DNA from: Erwinia sorbitola
Lineage (GTDB): Bacteria > Pseudomonadota > Gammaproteobacteria > Enterobacterales > Enterobacteriaceae
DNA length: 64,000 nucleotides
NCBI RefSeq assembly: GCF_009738185.1
Contig: NZ_CP046509.1
Span: forward strand, 3,041,501-3,105,500
Reading direction: 5' to 3'
Shown: one piece after another, positions 7,848-16,437 of the stretch
Layout: each line of letters starts with the position of its first letter
How positions within the stretch are numbered: the first letter of the stretch is position 1
The notes under the pieces: model-generated
Told to the model about the DNA's origin: nothing
Seen by the model: only the letters and a program-made list of their open reading frames with translations
Database searches by the model: none
Translations under genes and position numbers: made by a program

Positions 7848-10322
7848 ATGAATAAATCGCTGTATTCTTTCCCACTAAAGCCGCTGGTTGTTGCACTGGC
7901 TGCCGCACAATGCTTTACCTCTCTTGCACACGCTGACCCGGCACAGACCACGCAGACGGTTGATGGAAGCTACACCACCAGCATGCCTCTGACTATCAGT
8001 ACCGACGTGCTGAATATCACCAGTGAGGGCATTATTGACACCACCGGCGATGCTGTTCTTAACAATCGCGCTACTACGCTGATAGATAATCAGGGGAAGC
8101 TTACCTCGCAGCTCTTTTCAGCACTGCGTAATCAGCTCACTATTGATACTCTGAACAATTCCGGAACCATCAGCGTTGGCAATATGAGCTTCCCGGCCCC
8201 GGGACAAAGCGCGATTGTCAACGAGAGCGGTGCCACAATTAATACACTGCTGAACAGCGGCACAATTATGACTGGCAGCGGTTTCGACCCTATCATGTCT
8301 CAAACGCTGGTGGGCATCACCAACTCCGGTACTATTGACTCGCTGATCAATGAAGCACAAGGCACCATCTCTGGTAGCCGGGCGGCTATCGTCAACAGCG
8401 GTACGCTGAACGAGCTGAACAATGCCGGTACCATCACCACCTCAAATAATTTTTTCCTGGGCAACACATCTGATGCCATCGTCAACAATGGCGTGATAGG
8501 CAGCATCAATAACAGCGGTACCATTGCAGGGAACATCAGAAATAATAGCGCTAATGAACTGGTGATTAACGGCGGCAAAGGCGATCGTGGCACCCTTACC
8601 GGTACCAACAACTTATTTCTGATGACAATGCCATCTGTCACTCCGGTTGGATTAATTTACAGTACGGGTGCCGACGTTCGTTTGCAGAAAGGTATGCTTC
8701 TGCTGAACGATAACGTTGATTTGGGCGGTGTTCATACGCTGACCAACAATGCCGATGTGATGATCACCCAGCCGTTAACCGTCACCGGTAACTATCATCA
8801 AACAGCTAACGCTATTTTGAATATCGGCGTCGCTGATAGCGCAACTGCCCTGGGTACAACAATCGATGTTGGCTACGGTCGCCTTAATGTCAGCGGTAAT
8901 GCATCCATCGACTCCGGATCAACTATCCGCCTGAGCCGCACCGGCAGCAGCTACGGCTTTGCCAGCGGCCAGCGCTATCTGGTAATCACCGCAGCGCACG
9001 CCGACTATAACGAACAGACCCTGAACTATGTTGCCGATAATTTTAACGGCAGCGTGAAGGGACAGCTGATTAACGACGGCAGCACCACTGGCCTTGCACT
9101 CTATCTGAAAGATAAGCAGCCTAACGACGGTGGCAACAATAGTGGTGGCAACAACAATGGTGGCAACACGCCAACCGTAACGGCAAAACCACTGCCAACC
9201 ACCGGCAACGCAATCTCCTCTCTGAACGGGCTTTCAGGTTACAACGGCTTTTCCACCGGCCTGTTGAATCTGTTTAACGCCTCAAAAACCATTACCACCG
9301 AAGCCGAAGCCAACCGTATTGGCGAGCAGCTGGCACCAACGCAGAACAGTATGGCATCAGCCGCCACTTCCGCAGCATCGATGGATGCCCTGGGCGTTAT
9401 CGGCGGACATCTGGATGGTCTGCGTATCACCCCGGGAGCCAGCGCGCGCGGTATTGCTACCGGTGATGACAGCATGGAGTGGGCAGCCTGGGGTAAACCG
9501 TTCTACGGCAGCGCTCGTCAGGGAATGGTTGATAATGTCAGCGGATACCGGGCGCATTATGCCGGTATGATTCTGGGAGCCGACCGTCAGTTACTGGATA
9601 ACTGGCGTGCCGGTGCTGCACTGAGCTACAGCCGTACGTCTGTGAAAGGGGCTGATAACCTGAAAGGTAGCAACAGTGATGTTGACGCCTGGGGCGGGAT
9701 CCTTTACGCCACCTATAGCGGCGATCCATGGTTTGTTAACCTCAGCACCAGCCTGACACGCCAGACTTATGACAGTCAGCGCTCCGTAGAGTTTACCGGC
9801 TTTAGCGATAGCGCCAGCAGCCACTTCCACGGCCAACAGGTGGCAGTGAAAGGTGAAGCAGGCTATCCGATCGCACTGGGCCTGAACACCACGCTGACGC
9901 CGCTCGCCAGCCTGAGCTATAGCTATCTGCATCAGGGCAGCTATGAGGAAAACAGCGAAAGCGGCAGTGCCCTGAGCGTTGACAGCGCCCACAGTCAGTC
10001 GGTGGAAAGTAGCCTTGGTGGTAAACTGGCGCACAGCTGGTCGACTCCAGCCGGAGACCTGTCTCCGTTTGTACAACTGATGTGGACGCATCAATATGAC
10101 CGCAGTCCGATGACCACTAACTCTGGTTTCAGCGCGGATAGCCTGGGTGAAACACGCTTTACTTCCCAGGGCGCTCGCCAGGCTTCAGACAGTGCAGAGA
10201 CCAGCGTCGGCGTTGCCCTCGCCCATGCTGACGACCTGACGCTGGAAGCGCGCTATGACTTGCAGACAGCGCCGCATTTCGACGGACAGACTGTCAGCCT
10301 GCAAGTGCGTAAACTGTTCTAA
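7848..10322 (+). CDS. classical (type Va) autotransporter, adhesin-like
   Basis: An 824-residue outer-membrane autotransporter. A signal peptide (about 1-28, ending LAHA) leads into a passenger built of short NSGTI-type repeats (for example NNSGTI, LNSGTI, TNSGTI, VNSGTL, NNAGTI, NNSGTI between about residues 100 and 230), the sort of repeat that folds as a right-handed beta helix. A Gly/Asn-rich linker (NDGGNNSGGNNNGG, about 425-440) separates it from a C-terminal beta-barrel domain that ends in Phe (QVRKLF), as barrel substrates do. No protease triad or lipase motif was recognised, so an adhesin or surface role is inferred from architecture only. It lies between infA and clpA, in place of serW, and is followed after 7 bases by a lipoprotein hydrolase gene. 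Confidence 0.88.
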   Translation: MNKSLYSFPLKPLVVALAAAQCFTSLAHADPAQTTQTVDGSYTTSMPLTISTDVLNITSEGIIDTTGDAVLNNRATTLIDNQGKLTSQLFSALRNQLTIDTLNNSGTISVGNMSFPAPGQSAIVNESGATINTLLNSGTIMTGSGFDPIMSQTLVGITNSGTIDSLINEAQGTISGSRAAIVNSGTLNELNNAGTITTSNNFFLGNTSDAIVNNGVIGSINNSGTIAGNIRNNSANELVINGGKGDRGTLTGTNNLFLMTMPSVTPVGLIYSTGADVRLQKGMLLLNDNVDLGGVHTLTNNADVMITQPLTVTGNYHQTANAILNIGVADSATALGTTIDVGYGRLNVSGNASIDSGSTIRLSRTGSSYGFASGQRYLVITAAHADYNEQTLNYVADNFNGSVKGQLINDGSTTGLALYLKDKQPNDGGNNSGGNNNGGNTPTVTAKPLPTTGNAISSLNGLSGYNGFSTGLLNLFNASKTITTEAEANRIGEQLAPTQNSMASAATSAASMDALGVIGGHLDGLRITPGASARGIATGDDSMEWAAWGKPFYGSARQGMVDNVSGYRAHYAGMILGADRQLLDNWRAGAALSYSRTSVKGADNLKGSNSDVDAWGGILYATYSGDPWFVNLSTSLTRQTYDSQRSVEFTGFSDSASSHFHGQQVAVKGEAGYPIALGLNTTLTPLASLSYSYLHQGSYEENSESGSALSVDSAHSQSVESSLGGKLAHSWSTPAGDLSPFVQLMWTHQYDRSPMTTNSGFSADSLGETRFTSQGARQASDSAETSVGVALAHADDLTLEARYDLQTAPHFDGQTVSLQVRKLF

Positions 10323-10329
10323 GCCACCG

Positions 10330-11157
10330 GTGAGATATATTCACCTTTGCAGTGGGTTGCTGTGGTGTAGCCTGGTTACAGGCTGCGCCACAGAGAACCG
10401 TGTTGCGACTGCCGACGCCATCGCGCGTCCGGCGGGTTTGCAACAGGGTGAAATCCACGCAGCTCCTTTTGTACTCAGCTGGTGGGGGAAAATACGCGAT
10501 CCCCATCAGCCTGTGCATCTCTATATCGAAGGTGATGGCTTTGCCTGGGTTACCCCCAGCCAGCCCTCGCGTGACCCTACTCCGCTTAATCCACTGGCGC
10601 TGAAACTTGCCGCAGCTGATCCTGCCGCTAACGTGGCATATCTGGCTCGCCCCTGTCAGTACATTCCTATGGAACGCAACCCGACCTGCAACCCGAGCTG
10701 GTGGACGGATCGCCGTTTCGCTCCGCAGGTTATTGAGGCAATGAACGACGCAGTCAGCCAGATACTGCAACAGGCACCCGGGCAGCAGCTGGTGCTGACA
10801 GGCTACTCTGGCGGCGGTGCAGTAGCAGCACTGATAGCGGCACGGCGCAGCGATGTGCTGTCACTGCGCACCGTGGCAGGCAATCTGGATATGGATGAAG
10901 TTAACCGTCTGCATCATGCCAGCCCGATGCCGCTGTCGCTAAATGCGAAGGATGTCGCTCGTACGCTGGCAAAACTGCCGCAGATTCACTTCTCAGGCAG
11001 TGCCGATCGGGTAGTCCCACTGCGTGTGGCGGAAGGATATGCTCATGCCAGCCATTCTGAATGTGTAGAGGTTGTCAGCGTTTCGGGGCTGACGCACGGC
11101 GGTAACTGGGAACAAGAGTGGCCGGCATTGCTGAAACAAAAGCCAGCCTGCAAATAG
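10330..11157 (+). CDS. lipoprotein with alpha/beta-hydrolase fold
   Basis: A probable lipid-anchored hydrolase of unknown substrate. With the GTG start at 10330 the product has 275 residues and a lipoprotein signal ending LVTGC (Cys19). The nucleophile elbow GYSGG places Ser160; the acid is likely Asp226 (SADRVVP) and the base His256 (LTHGG), a full triad in the right order. An ATG at 10255 would put 25 extra residues inside the autotransporter gene and ahead of the signal peptide, so GTG is preferred. No strong ribosome site is visible; the 7-base gap after the autotransporter stop suggests coupled translation. The pair looks like one transcript ending at the 11160 terminator. The substrate cannot be named from the sequence. 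Confidence 0.75.
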   Translation: MRYIHLCSGLLWCSLVTGCATENRVATADAIARPAGLQQGEIHAAPFVLSWWGKIRDPHQPVHLYIEGDGFAWVTPSQPSRDPTPLNPLALKLAAADPAANVAYLARPCQYIPMERNPTCNPSWWTDRRFAPQVIEAMNDAVSQILQQAPGQQLVLTGYSGGGAVAALIAARRSDVLSLRTVAGNLDMDEVNRLHHASPMPLSLNAKDVARTLAKLPQIHFSGSADRVVPLRVAEGYAHASHSECVEVVSVSGLTHGGNWEQEWPALLKQKPACK

Positions 11158-11159
11158 AT

Positions 11160-11197
11160 AAAAAAAAGCCTGATGAGCAATCATCAGGCTTTTTTAT
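11160..11197. terminator. bidirectional terminator between hydrolase and clpA
   Basis: A-run, stem AAGCCTGATGA / TCATCAGGCTT, then T-run; works on either strand for the two converging genes. Confidence 0.85.
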
Positions 11198-11215
11198 TAC
11201 CGTAAGAGCGGCAGA

Positions 11216-13492
11216 TTAATGCACAGTCCCTTCCGCTTTGCGCTTCTCTGCGCTGAGGAAGTGGTAGGTAAGCTGGTTTTTATCTTTATCCAGCGCTACC
11301 GACACTGAACCACCATCAACCAGTGAACCAAACAGCAGTTCATTCGCCAGTGGTTTTTTCAGGCTTTCCTGCACGGTACGAGCCATTGGGCGTGCACCCA
11401 TCGCTTTGTCGTAGCCTTTCTCTGCCAGCCAGTCGCGGGCATCGTCGCTGACTTCCAGCGAAACGCCTTTAGCATCCAGCTGCGCCTGGAGTTCGACGAT
11501 AAATTTGTCGACCACCTGATGAATCACAACCTGGTCGAGATGTTTGAACCAGATAATGTTGTCGAGACGGTTACGAAACTCTGGCGTAAAGATCTTTTTG
11601 ATCTCTTCCATCGCGTCGGTGCTGTTGTCCTGCTGGATCAGCCCGATAGATTTACGTTCCGTTTCGCGAACCCCGGCGTTGGTGGTCATCACAACTACCA
11701 CATTACGGAAGTCTGCTTTACGGCCGTTGTTATCGGTCAGCATCCCGTTATCCATCACCTGAAGAAGCAGGTTGAAGACATCAGGGTGCGCTTTTTCGAT
11801 TTCATCCAGCAACACTACCGCATGCGGATGTTTAATCACCGCATCAGTTAACAGGCCGCCCTGGTCGAAACCAACGTAGCCAGGAGGGGCACCAATCAAA
11901 CGACTGACGGTGTGACGCTCCATATACTCGGACATGTCAAAACGCAGCAGCTCAATGCCCAGCGCTTTCGCCAGCTGCACCGTAACCTCGGTTTTCCCGA
12001 CACCGGTCGGACCGGCAAACAGGAAGGATCCAACGGGTTTACGATCCTGACCCAGACCTGCGCGGCTCATTTTGATCGCTTCGGTCAGCACTTCAATGGC
12101 ATTATCCTGGCCGAACACCAGCATTTTCAGGCGATCACCAAGTGTTTTCAGTGAATCGCGATCGGAGGCTGAAACGCTCTTCTCAGGAATACGCGCAATA
12201 CGCGCTACCACTGTTTCGATATCCGCAACGTTAACAGTTTTTTTGCGTTTGCTGACCGGCATCAGACGTGCGCGAGCGCCCGCCTCATCAATCACGTCAA
12301 TGGCCTTGTCAGGCAGATGACGATCGTTGATATATTTCACCGCCAGCTCAACCGCCGCACGCACGGCTTTCGCAGTATAGCGAACATCATGGTGCGCTTC
12401 GTATTTCGGTTTCAGGCCGTTGATGATCTGCACGGTTTCATCAACCGTAGGCTCAGTAATATCGATTTTCTGGAAGCGACGTGCCAGCGCACGGTCTTTC
12501 TCGAAAATATTGCTGAATTCCTGGTAGGTAGTTGAACCCATCACACGGATTTTCCCGCCAGAGAGCAGCGGTTTAATCAGATTCGCTGCATCCACCTGGC
12601 CGCCAGAAGCTGCACCCGCACCGATGATAGTATGAATTTCATCAATAAACAGAATGCTGCTGCTGTCCTGCTCAAGCTGCTTCAACAACGCTTTAAAACG
12701 TTTCTCGAAGTCACCGCGGTATTTGGTACCCGCCAGCAGCGAACCAATATCCAGTGAATAGATGGTGCAATCTTTCATCACTTCAGGCACATCGCCCTGA
12801 ACAATACGCCAGGCAAGACCTTCCGCAATTGCCGTTTTACCAACACCAGATTCACCCACCAGCAGCGGGTTATTCTTACGGCGGCGGCAGAGAACCTGAA
12901 CTGCACGTTCAAGCTCTTTATCCCGGCCAATCAGCGGATCAATACCGCCTACACGGGCAAGCTGGTTAAGGTTGGTGGTGAAGTTTTCCATACGATCCTC
13001 CCCGCCTGCTTGCTCTTCATTAACCGGATTTTCAGCACCCGATGCCGGGCCTGGCTCATCCTTGCGTGTACCGTGCGAGATATAGTTCACCACATCAAGA
13101 CGGCTGACTTCATGTTTGCGCAGCAGATAAGCAGCCTGCGACTCCTGCTCGCTGAAAATCGCGACCAGGACGTTAGCGCCAGCCACTTCGCTGCGGCCAG
13201 ACGATTGCACGTGGAAAACAGCACGTTGCAGTACGCGTTGGAAACTGAGCGTCGGCTGTGTGTCGCGCTCTTCTTCGCTAACCGGCAAGACCGGGGTGGT
13301 TTGTTCAATGAAAGCTTCGAGCTCCTGCCGCAACGCGACGATATCCACCGTACAGGCTTCCAGTGCCTCTCTGGCCGACGGGTTACTGAGCAAAGCCAGT
13401 AACAAATGCTCGACGGTCATAAACTCATGTCGGTGCTCGCGCGCTCTGGCGAAAGCCATATTTAAACTGAGTTCCAGTTCTTGATTGAGCAT
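11216..13492 (-). CDS. clpA: ATP-dependent Clp protease ATPase subunit ClpA
   Basis: A hexameric AAA+ unfoldase that feeds substrates to ClpP. The 758-residue product has the Clp N-domain, D1 with Walker A GESGVGKT and Walker B ILFIDEIHT, and D2 with Walker A GPTGVGKT and Walker B VVLLDEIEKAH. The start is MLNQELELSL at 13492, equal to the E. coli length; five codons of in-frame extension are not conserved. The internal Met in GGEDRMENFT corresponds to the second start known for E. coli ClpA. It lies 28 bases after clpS, its adaptor, on the same strand. Confidence 0.98.
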   Translation of the reverse strand: MLNQELELSLNMAFARAREHRHEFMTVEHLLLALLSNPSAREALEACTVDIVALRQELEAFIEQTTPVLPVSEEERDTQPTLSFQRVLQRAVFHVQSSGRSEVAGANVLVAIFSEQESQAAYLLRKHEVSRLDVVNYISHGTRKDEPGPASGAENPVNEEQAGGEDRMENFTTNLNQLARVGGIDPLIGRDKELERAVQVLCRRRKNNPLLVGESGVGKTAIAEGLAWRIVQGDVPEVMKDCTIYSLDIGSLLAGTKYRGDFEKRFKALLKQLEQDSSSILFIDEIHTIIGAGAASGGQVDAANLIKPLLSGGKIRVMGSTTYQEFSNIFEKDRALARRFQKIDITEPTVDETVQIINGLKPKYEAHHDVRYTAKAVRAAVELAVKYINDRHLPDKAIDVIDEAGARARLMPVSKRKKTVNVADIETVVARIARIPEKSVSASDRDSLKTLGDRLKMLVFGQDNAIEVLTEAIKMSRAGLGQDRKPVGSFLFAGPTGVGKTEVTVQLAKALGIELLRFDMSEYMERHTVSRLIGAPPGYVGFDQGGLLTDAVIKHPHAVVLLDEIEKAHPDVFNLLLQVMDNGMLTDNNGRKADFRNVVVVMTTNAGVRETERKSIGLIQQDNSTDAMEEIKKIFTPEFRNRLDNIIWFKHLDQVVIHQVVDKFIVELQAQLDAKGVSLEVSDDARDWLAEKGYDKAMGARPMARTVQESLKKPLANELLFGSLVDGGSVSVALDKDKNQLTYHFLSAEKRKAEGTVH

Positions 13493-13520
13493 AGGCACCT
13501 CCCCCAATAGATCGCCTTAT

Positions 13521-13841
13521 TCAGGCTTTTTCCAGCGTACAAAGCAACGGATGCTCATTTTCCCTGGCATATTTGTTCACATTAGCGACTTTAGTCTCTG
13601 CCACTTCGGCAGTAAAAACACCACAGATCGCCTTTCCCTGGTAGTGAACCGCGAGCATCAGTTGCGTTGCACGTTCAACATCATAAGAAAAGAACTTTTG
13701 CAGAACGTCAATAACAAATTCCATAGGCGTATAATCGTCATTATTCAGAATAACTTTACACATCGATGGTGGCTTGAGCTCCTCACGAACTTTATCGTCT
13801 GCAAGTTTCTCAAAATTAAGCCAGTCGTTTGTCTTTCCCAT
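13521..13841 (-). CDS. clpS: ClpA adaptor protein ClpS
   Basis: Delivers N-degron substrates to ClpAP. The 106-residue protein matches E. coli ClpS, including the NNDDYTPMEFV segment and the ATQLMLAVHYQGKA helix that shape the N-end pocket. The E. coli NDD sequence reads NNDD here, so the N-degron binding residues are kept. It is the first gene of clpS-clpA. Together with aat it completes the Leu/Phe N-degron pathway in this window. Confidence 0.97.
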   Translation of the reverse strand: MGKTNDWLNFEKLADDKVREELKPPSMCKVILNNDDYTPMEFVIDVLQKFFSYDVERATQLMLAVHYQGKAICGVFTAEVAETKVANVNKYARENEHPLLCTLEKA

Positions 13842-14162
13842 ACATACCCAGTGTGATCAAGATTACTTACTTACGCCACATTAACACTATTCAGGTTAGG
13901 AATAACATGAACACAATGTTGTACAGCGTAGTGGAAATTGTGTACAGAAATCACCAATCGCGACCTTCATCACAAAATTTGCAATAGCGTTAACTGCTTC
14001 AAATTTTGGTGATTTCATCCCCATCATAACCGCCCCTTTGCTTGACCCTTGAAGCCAATTCTCTACAGTACAAACACAGGCTGAATGAAGTTTAACCAGC
14101 CCTCAGGTTTTGTAGTCTGACACCTCACCCAATTTAGAATGTCTTGCGAGGGATGTAGAAGC
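13842..14162. other. clpS-cspD divergent control region
   Basis: A 321-bp gap between divergent clpS and cspD. It should contain the promoters of both. No open frame, tRNA or clear operator was recognised. Confidence 0.5.
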
Positions 14163-14390
14163 ATGGAGACGGGTACTGTTAAGTGGTTTAATAACGCCAA
14201 AGGCTTCGGTTTCATCTGCCCGGTGGGCGGCGGCGACGATATTTTCGCTCACTACTCAACGATTAAGATGGACGGTTACAGAACGCTAAAAGCCGGGCAA
14301 CAAGTCCAGTTTGATGTGCATCAGGGGCCAAAAGGCAATCATGCCAGCCTCATCGTTCCTGTTGAAGAGGCCATCGCTATCAGCGCATGA
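14163..14390 (+). CDS. cspD: cold-shock-like protein CspD
   Basis: A stationary-phase, single-stranded-DNA-binding inhibitor of replication in E. coli. The 75-residue protein has the cold-shock fold with RNP1 KGFGFI and RNP2 DIFAHYS, and the CspD-specific QGPKGNHAS segment. The start METGTVKWF at 14163 fits the family and sits after a GAGGGATG ribosome site; the upstream in-frame ATG at 14139 adds eight unconserved residues. Genes are cspD, clpS, clpA as in E. coli. Confidence 0.96.
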   Translation: METGTVKWFNNAKGFGFICPVGGGDDIFAHYSTIKMDGYRTLKAGQQVQFDVHQGPKGNHASLIVPVEEAIAISA

Positions 14391-14421
14391 CCCTCTATTC
14401 ATTCTGTACAACCCTGCGACA

Positions 14422-14450
14422 AAATGCCAGCCACTGATGCTGGCATTTTT
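14422..14450 (+). terminator. cspD terminator
   Basis: Stem AAATGCCAGC / GCTGGCATTT followed by T residues. Confidence 0.85.
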
Positions 14451-14673
14451 ATACCTCTACCGGCCACCCTGTTAATATGGGTGGGCCTGGAGCAATTTCA
14501 ACCCTGCCGCGATACCGCCCCGTGGAAAAAAACAAAACATCACCTTTTACCTACCGCTTGCCTACCACCTTCACCGCTATCCAGGTCACACTGGGCGAAG
14601 ATCAGGTGATACGATGATAGACCGCTACAAATCTCGTCTTGTACAGGAAATGCTCCCGTCCCGGTGTGGGTAA

Positions 14674-14687
14674 TTGCGTCAGATCAA
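14674..14687. promoter_or_regulatory. possible FNR site upstream of hcp
   Basis: TTGCGTCAGATCAA has one perfect FNR half site (ATCAA) and one weak half (TTGCG). E. coli hcp is FNR-activated from about -72. If transcription starts near 14753, this site would be at a similar distance. The weak half keeps confidence low. Confidence 0.35.
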
Positions 14688-14743
14688 ATCAACCTGCGTT
14701 AATTATTTCTGCTGCTTGTATCTCAGGCCGTAATCTCATACAT

Positions 14744-14766
14744 AAGATGCATATTAAATACATCTT
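14744..14766. promoter_or_regulatory. NsrR operator of hcp-hcr
   Basis: AAGATGCATAT-T-AAATACATCTT is an 11-1-11 inverted repeat with 9 of 11 symmetric positions, close to the NsrR consensus (AAnATGCATTT-n-AAATGCATnTT). It ends 15 bases before the hcp start, overlapping the likely transcription start. NsrR is the nitric-oxide-sensing repressor of hcp in E. coli. Confidence 0.75.
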
Positions 14767-14781
14767 ATAAAGGGTGAGACT

Positions 14782-16434
14782 ATGTTCTGTATTCAATGTG
14801 AGCAAACAATGCGTACTCCAGCTGGTGACGGCTGTGCTTACGCGCAAGGTATGTGCGGTAAAACAGCGGAAACCTCCGATCTCCAGGATCTGCTGGTAGC
14901 AGTGCTTCAGGGGCTGTCAGCCTGGGCTTTACAGGCGCGCAGCCTGGGAATTATTGACCACGAAGTGGACAGCTTCGCCCCACGTGCGTTTTTCTCCACG
15001 CTGACCAACGTCAACTTTGACTCCGGGCGTATTGTTGATTATGCATTTGAAGCCATTACTCTGCGCGAACGTCTGCAACAGCGTTGCGTACAGATGGGCG
15101 GCAGTCTGTTTCTTGATCACCCGCTGGCCGCACTGACGCTGGTAAGCCATGATATCGCTGCACTACAGCAGCAGGCCGCGCAATTCGCCCTCAACGATAG
15201 CGGCACAGATGCAGATACCCTCGGGCTGCGCCTGCTCTGCCTGTATGGCCTGAAAGGCGCTGCGGCGTATATGGAGCACGCCCACGTGCATGGCCGTTTC
15301 GATAATGATGTTTATGCTGAATATCATCAGATTATGGCCTGGCTGGGAACAAAACCAGATAACACCGCCGAACTGGTGGCCTGCGCCATGCAGATTGGCA
15401 AAATGAATTTCACCATTATGGGCATGCTGGATGAGGCGCAGACCACGGTATATGGCGATCCGCAGCCTGCTACCGTCAATGTGCGCCCTGTTGCCGGTAA
15501 GGCGATTCTTATTTCCGGCCACGATCTGAAAGATCTGCAACTGCTGCTTGAGCAGACCGCAGGCAGAGGTATTAACGTCTTCACTCACGGTGAGATGCTG
15601 CCAGCCCACGGCTATCCGGAACTGAAAAAATACCCTCATCTGGTGGGCAACTACGGCAGCGGATGGCAGAACCAGCAAACGGAATTTGCCCGTTTCCCTG
15701 GCCCGATTGTCATGACCTCCAACTGCATTATCGATCCCCTGGTAGGCGATTATCAGCATCGTATATGGACGCGCAGCATCGTCGGCTGGCCTGGCGTCAA
15801 TCATCTGGACGGTGAAGATTTCTCCGCCGTTATCGAACAGGCAGACAGTATGCCAGGCTTCCCATGGAGTGAGATCCCCCATGAGATCACCGTTGGCTTC
15901 GGGCGTAAGGTTCTGGTGGACGCCTGTGACAGCGTGATTGACCTGGTGAGCCGTAAAAAACTGCGCCATGTGTTCCTTGTGGGTGGCTGCGACGGTAGCC
16001 GCGAGCAACGCAGCTACTTCACCGATTTGGCGCTGGCTATTCCGCAGGACTGCCTGGTGCTTACGCTGGCCTGCGGTAAATACCGCTTCAATAAACTGGA
16101 GTTTGGTCATATTGAAGGGTTACCGCGTCTGCTGGATGTGGGCCAGTGCAATGACAGCTATGCAGCAATTATGCTGGCGGTAAAACTGGCAGAGAAACTC
16201 AACTGTGGCGTCAACGATCTGCCGCTGTCTCTGGTACTTTCATGGTTTGAACAGAAGGCGATTGTGGTACTGCTGACGCTGCTATCGCTGGGGGTAAAAA
16301 ATATTCGTACCGGGCCAACCTCTCCGGCATTCCTCACCGACAACCTGCTGGCACTGCTACAGAAAGAGTTCGGTTTAATCCCGGTCACCAGCGTAGAAAA
16401 CGACCTGGCAACTATTCTGGGCAAGGGGGAGTAA
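14782..16434 (+). CDS. hcp: hybrid-cluster protein Hcp (hydroxylamine/NO reductase)
   Basis: Hcp is an anaerobic nitrosative-stress enzyme: a high-affinity NO reductase in E. coli, with hydroxylamine reductase activity. The 550-residue product has the N-terminal cluster cysteines C3, C6, C18 and C25 and the conserved GGCDG, LACGKYRFN and GQCND segments that hold the hybrid 4Fe-2S-2O cluster. A GGGTGAG ribosome site precedes the ATG. It is followed after 3 bases by its reductase hcr. The NsrR operator directly upstream indicates induction by NO. Confidence 0.97.
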   Translation: MFCIQCEQTMRTPAGDGCAYAQGMCGKTAETSDLQDLLVAVLQGLSAWALQARSLGIIDHEVDSFAPRAFFSTLTNVNFDSGRIVDYAFEAITLRERLQQRCVQMGGSLFLDHPLAALTLVSHDIAALQQQAAQFALNDSGTDADTLGLRLLCLYGLKGAAAYMEHAHVHGRFDNDVYAEYHQIMAWLGTKPDNTAELVACAMQIGKMNFTIMGMLDEAQTTVYGDPQPATVNVRPVAGKAILISGHDLKDLQLLLEQTAGRGINVFTHGEMLPAHGYPELKKYPHLVGNYGSGWQNQQTEFARFPGPIVMTSNCIIDPLVGDYQHRIWTRSIVGWPGVNHLDGEDFSAVIEQADSMPGFPWSEIPHEITVGFGRKVLVDACDSVIDLVSRKKLRHVFLVGGCDGSREQRSYFTDLALAIPQDCLVLTLACGKYRFNKLEFGHIEGLPRLLDVGQCNDSYAAIMLAVKLAEKLNCGVNDLPLSLVLSWFEQKAIVVLLTLLSLGVKNIRTGPTSPAFLTDNLLALLQKEFGLIPVTSVENDLATILGKGE

Positions 16435-16437
16435 CCT

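Larger units (their letters stand above)
14451..14781. other. cspD-hcp gap, hcp control region
   Basis: 331 bases without a gene. E. coli carries macAB, ybjX, ybjD, aqpZ and lysO between cspD and hcp; none is present here. The right end holds an FNR-like site and an NsrR operator. The rest shows nothing recognisable. Confidence 0.6.

Noticed and set aside
15163..16110. Long antisense open frame inside hcp
   Set aside because: It is the mirror of a GC-rich, highly conserved gene; composition looks like an antisense shadow.
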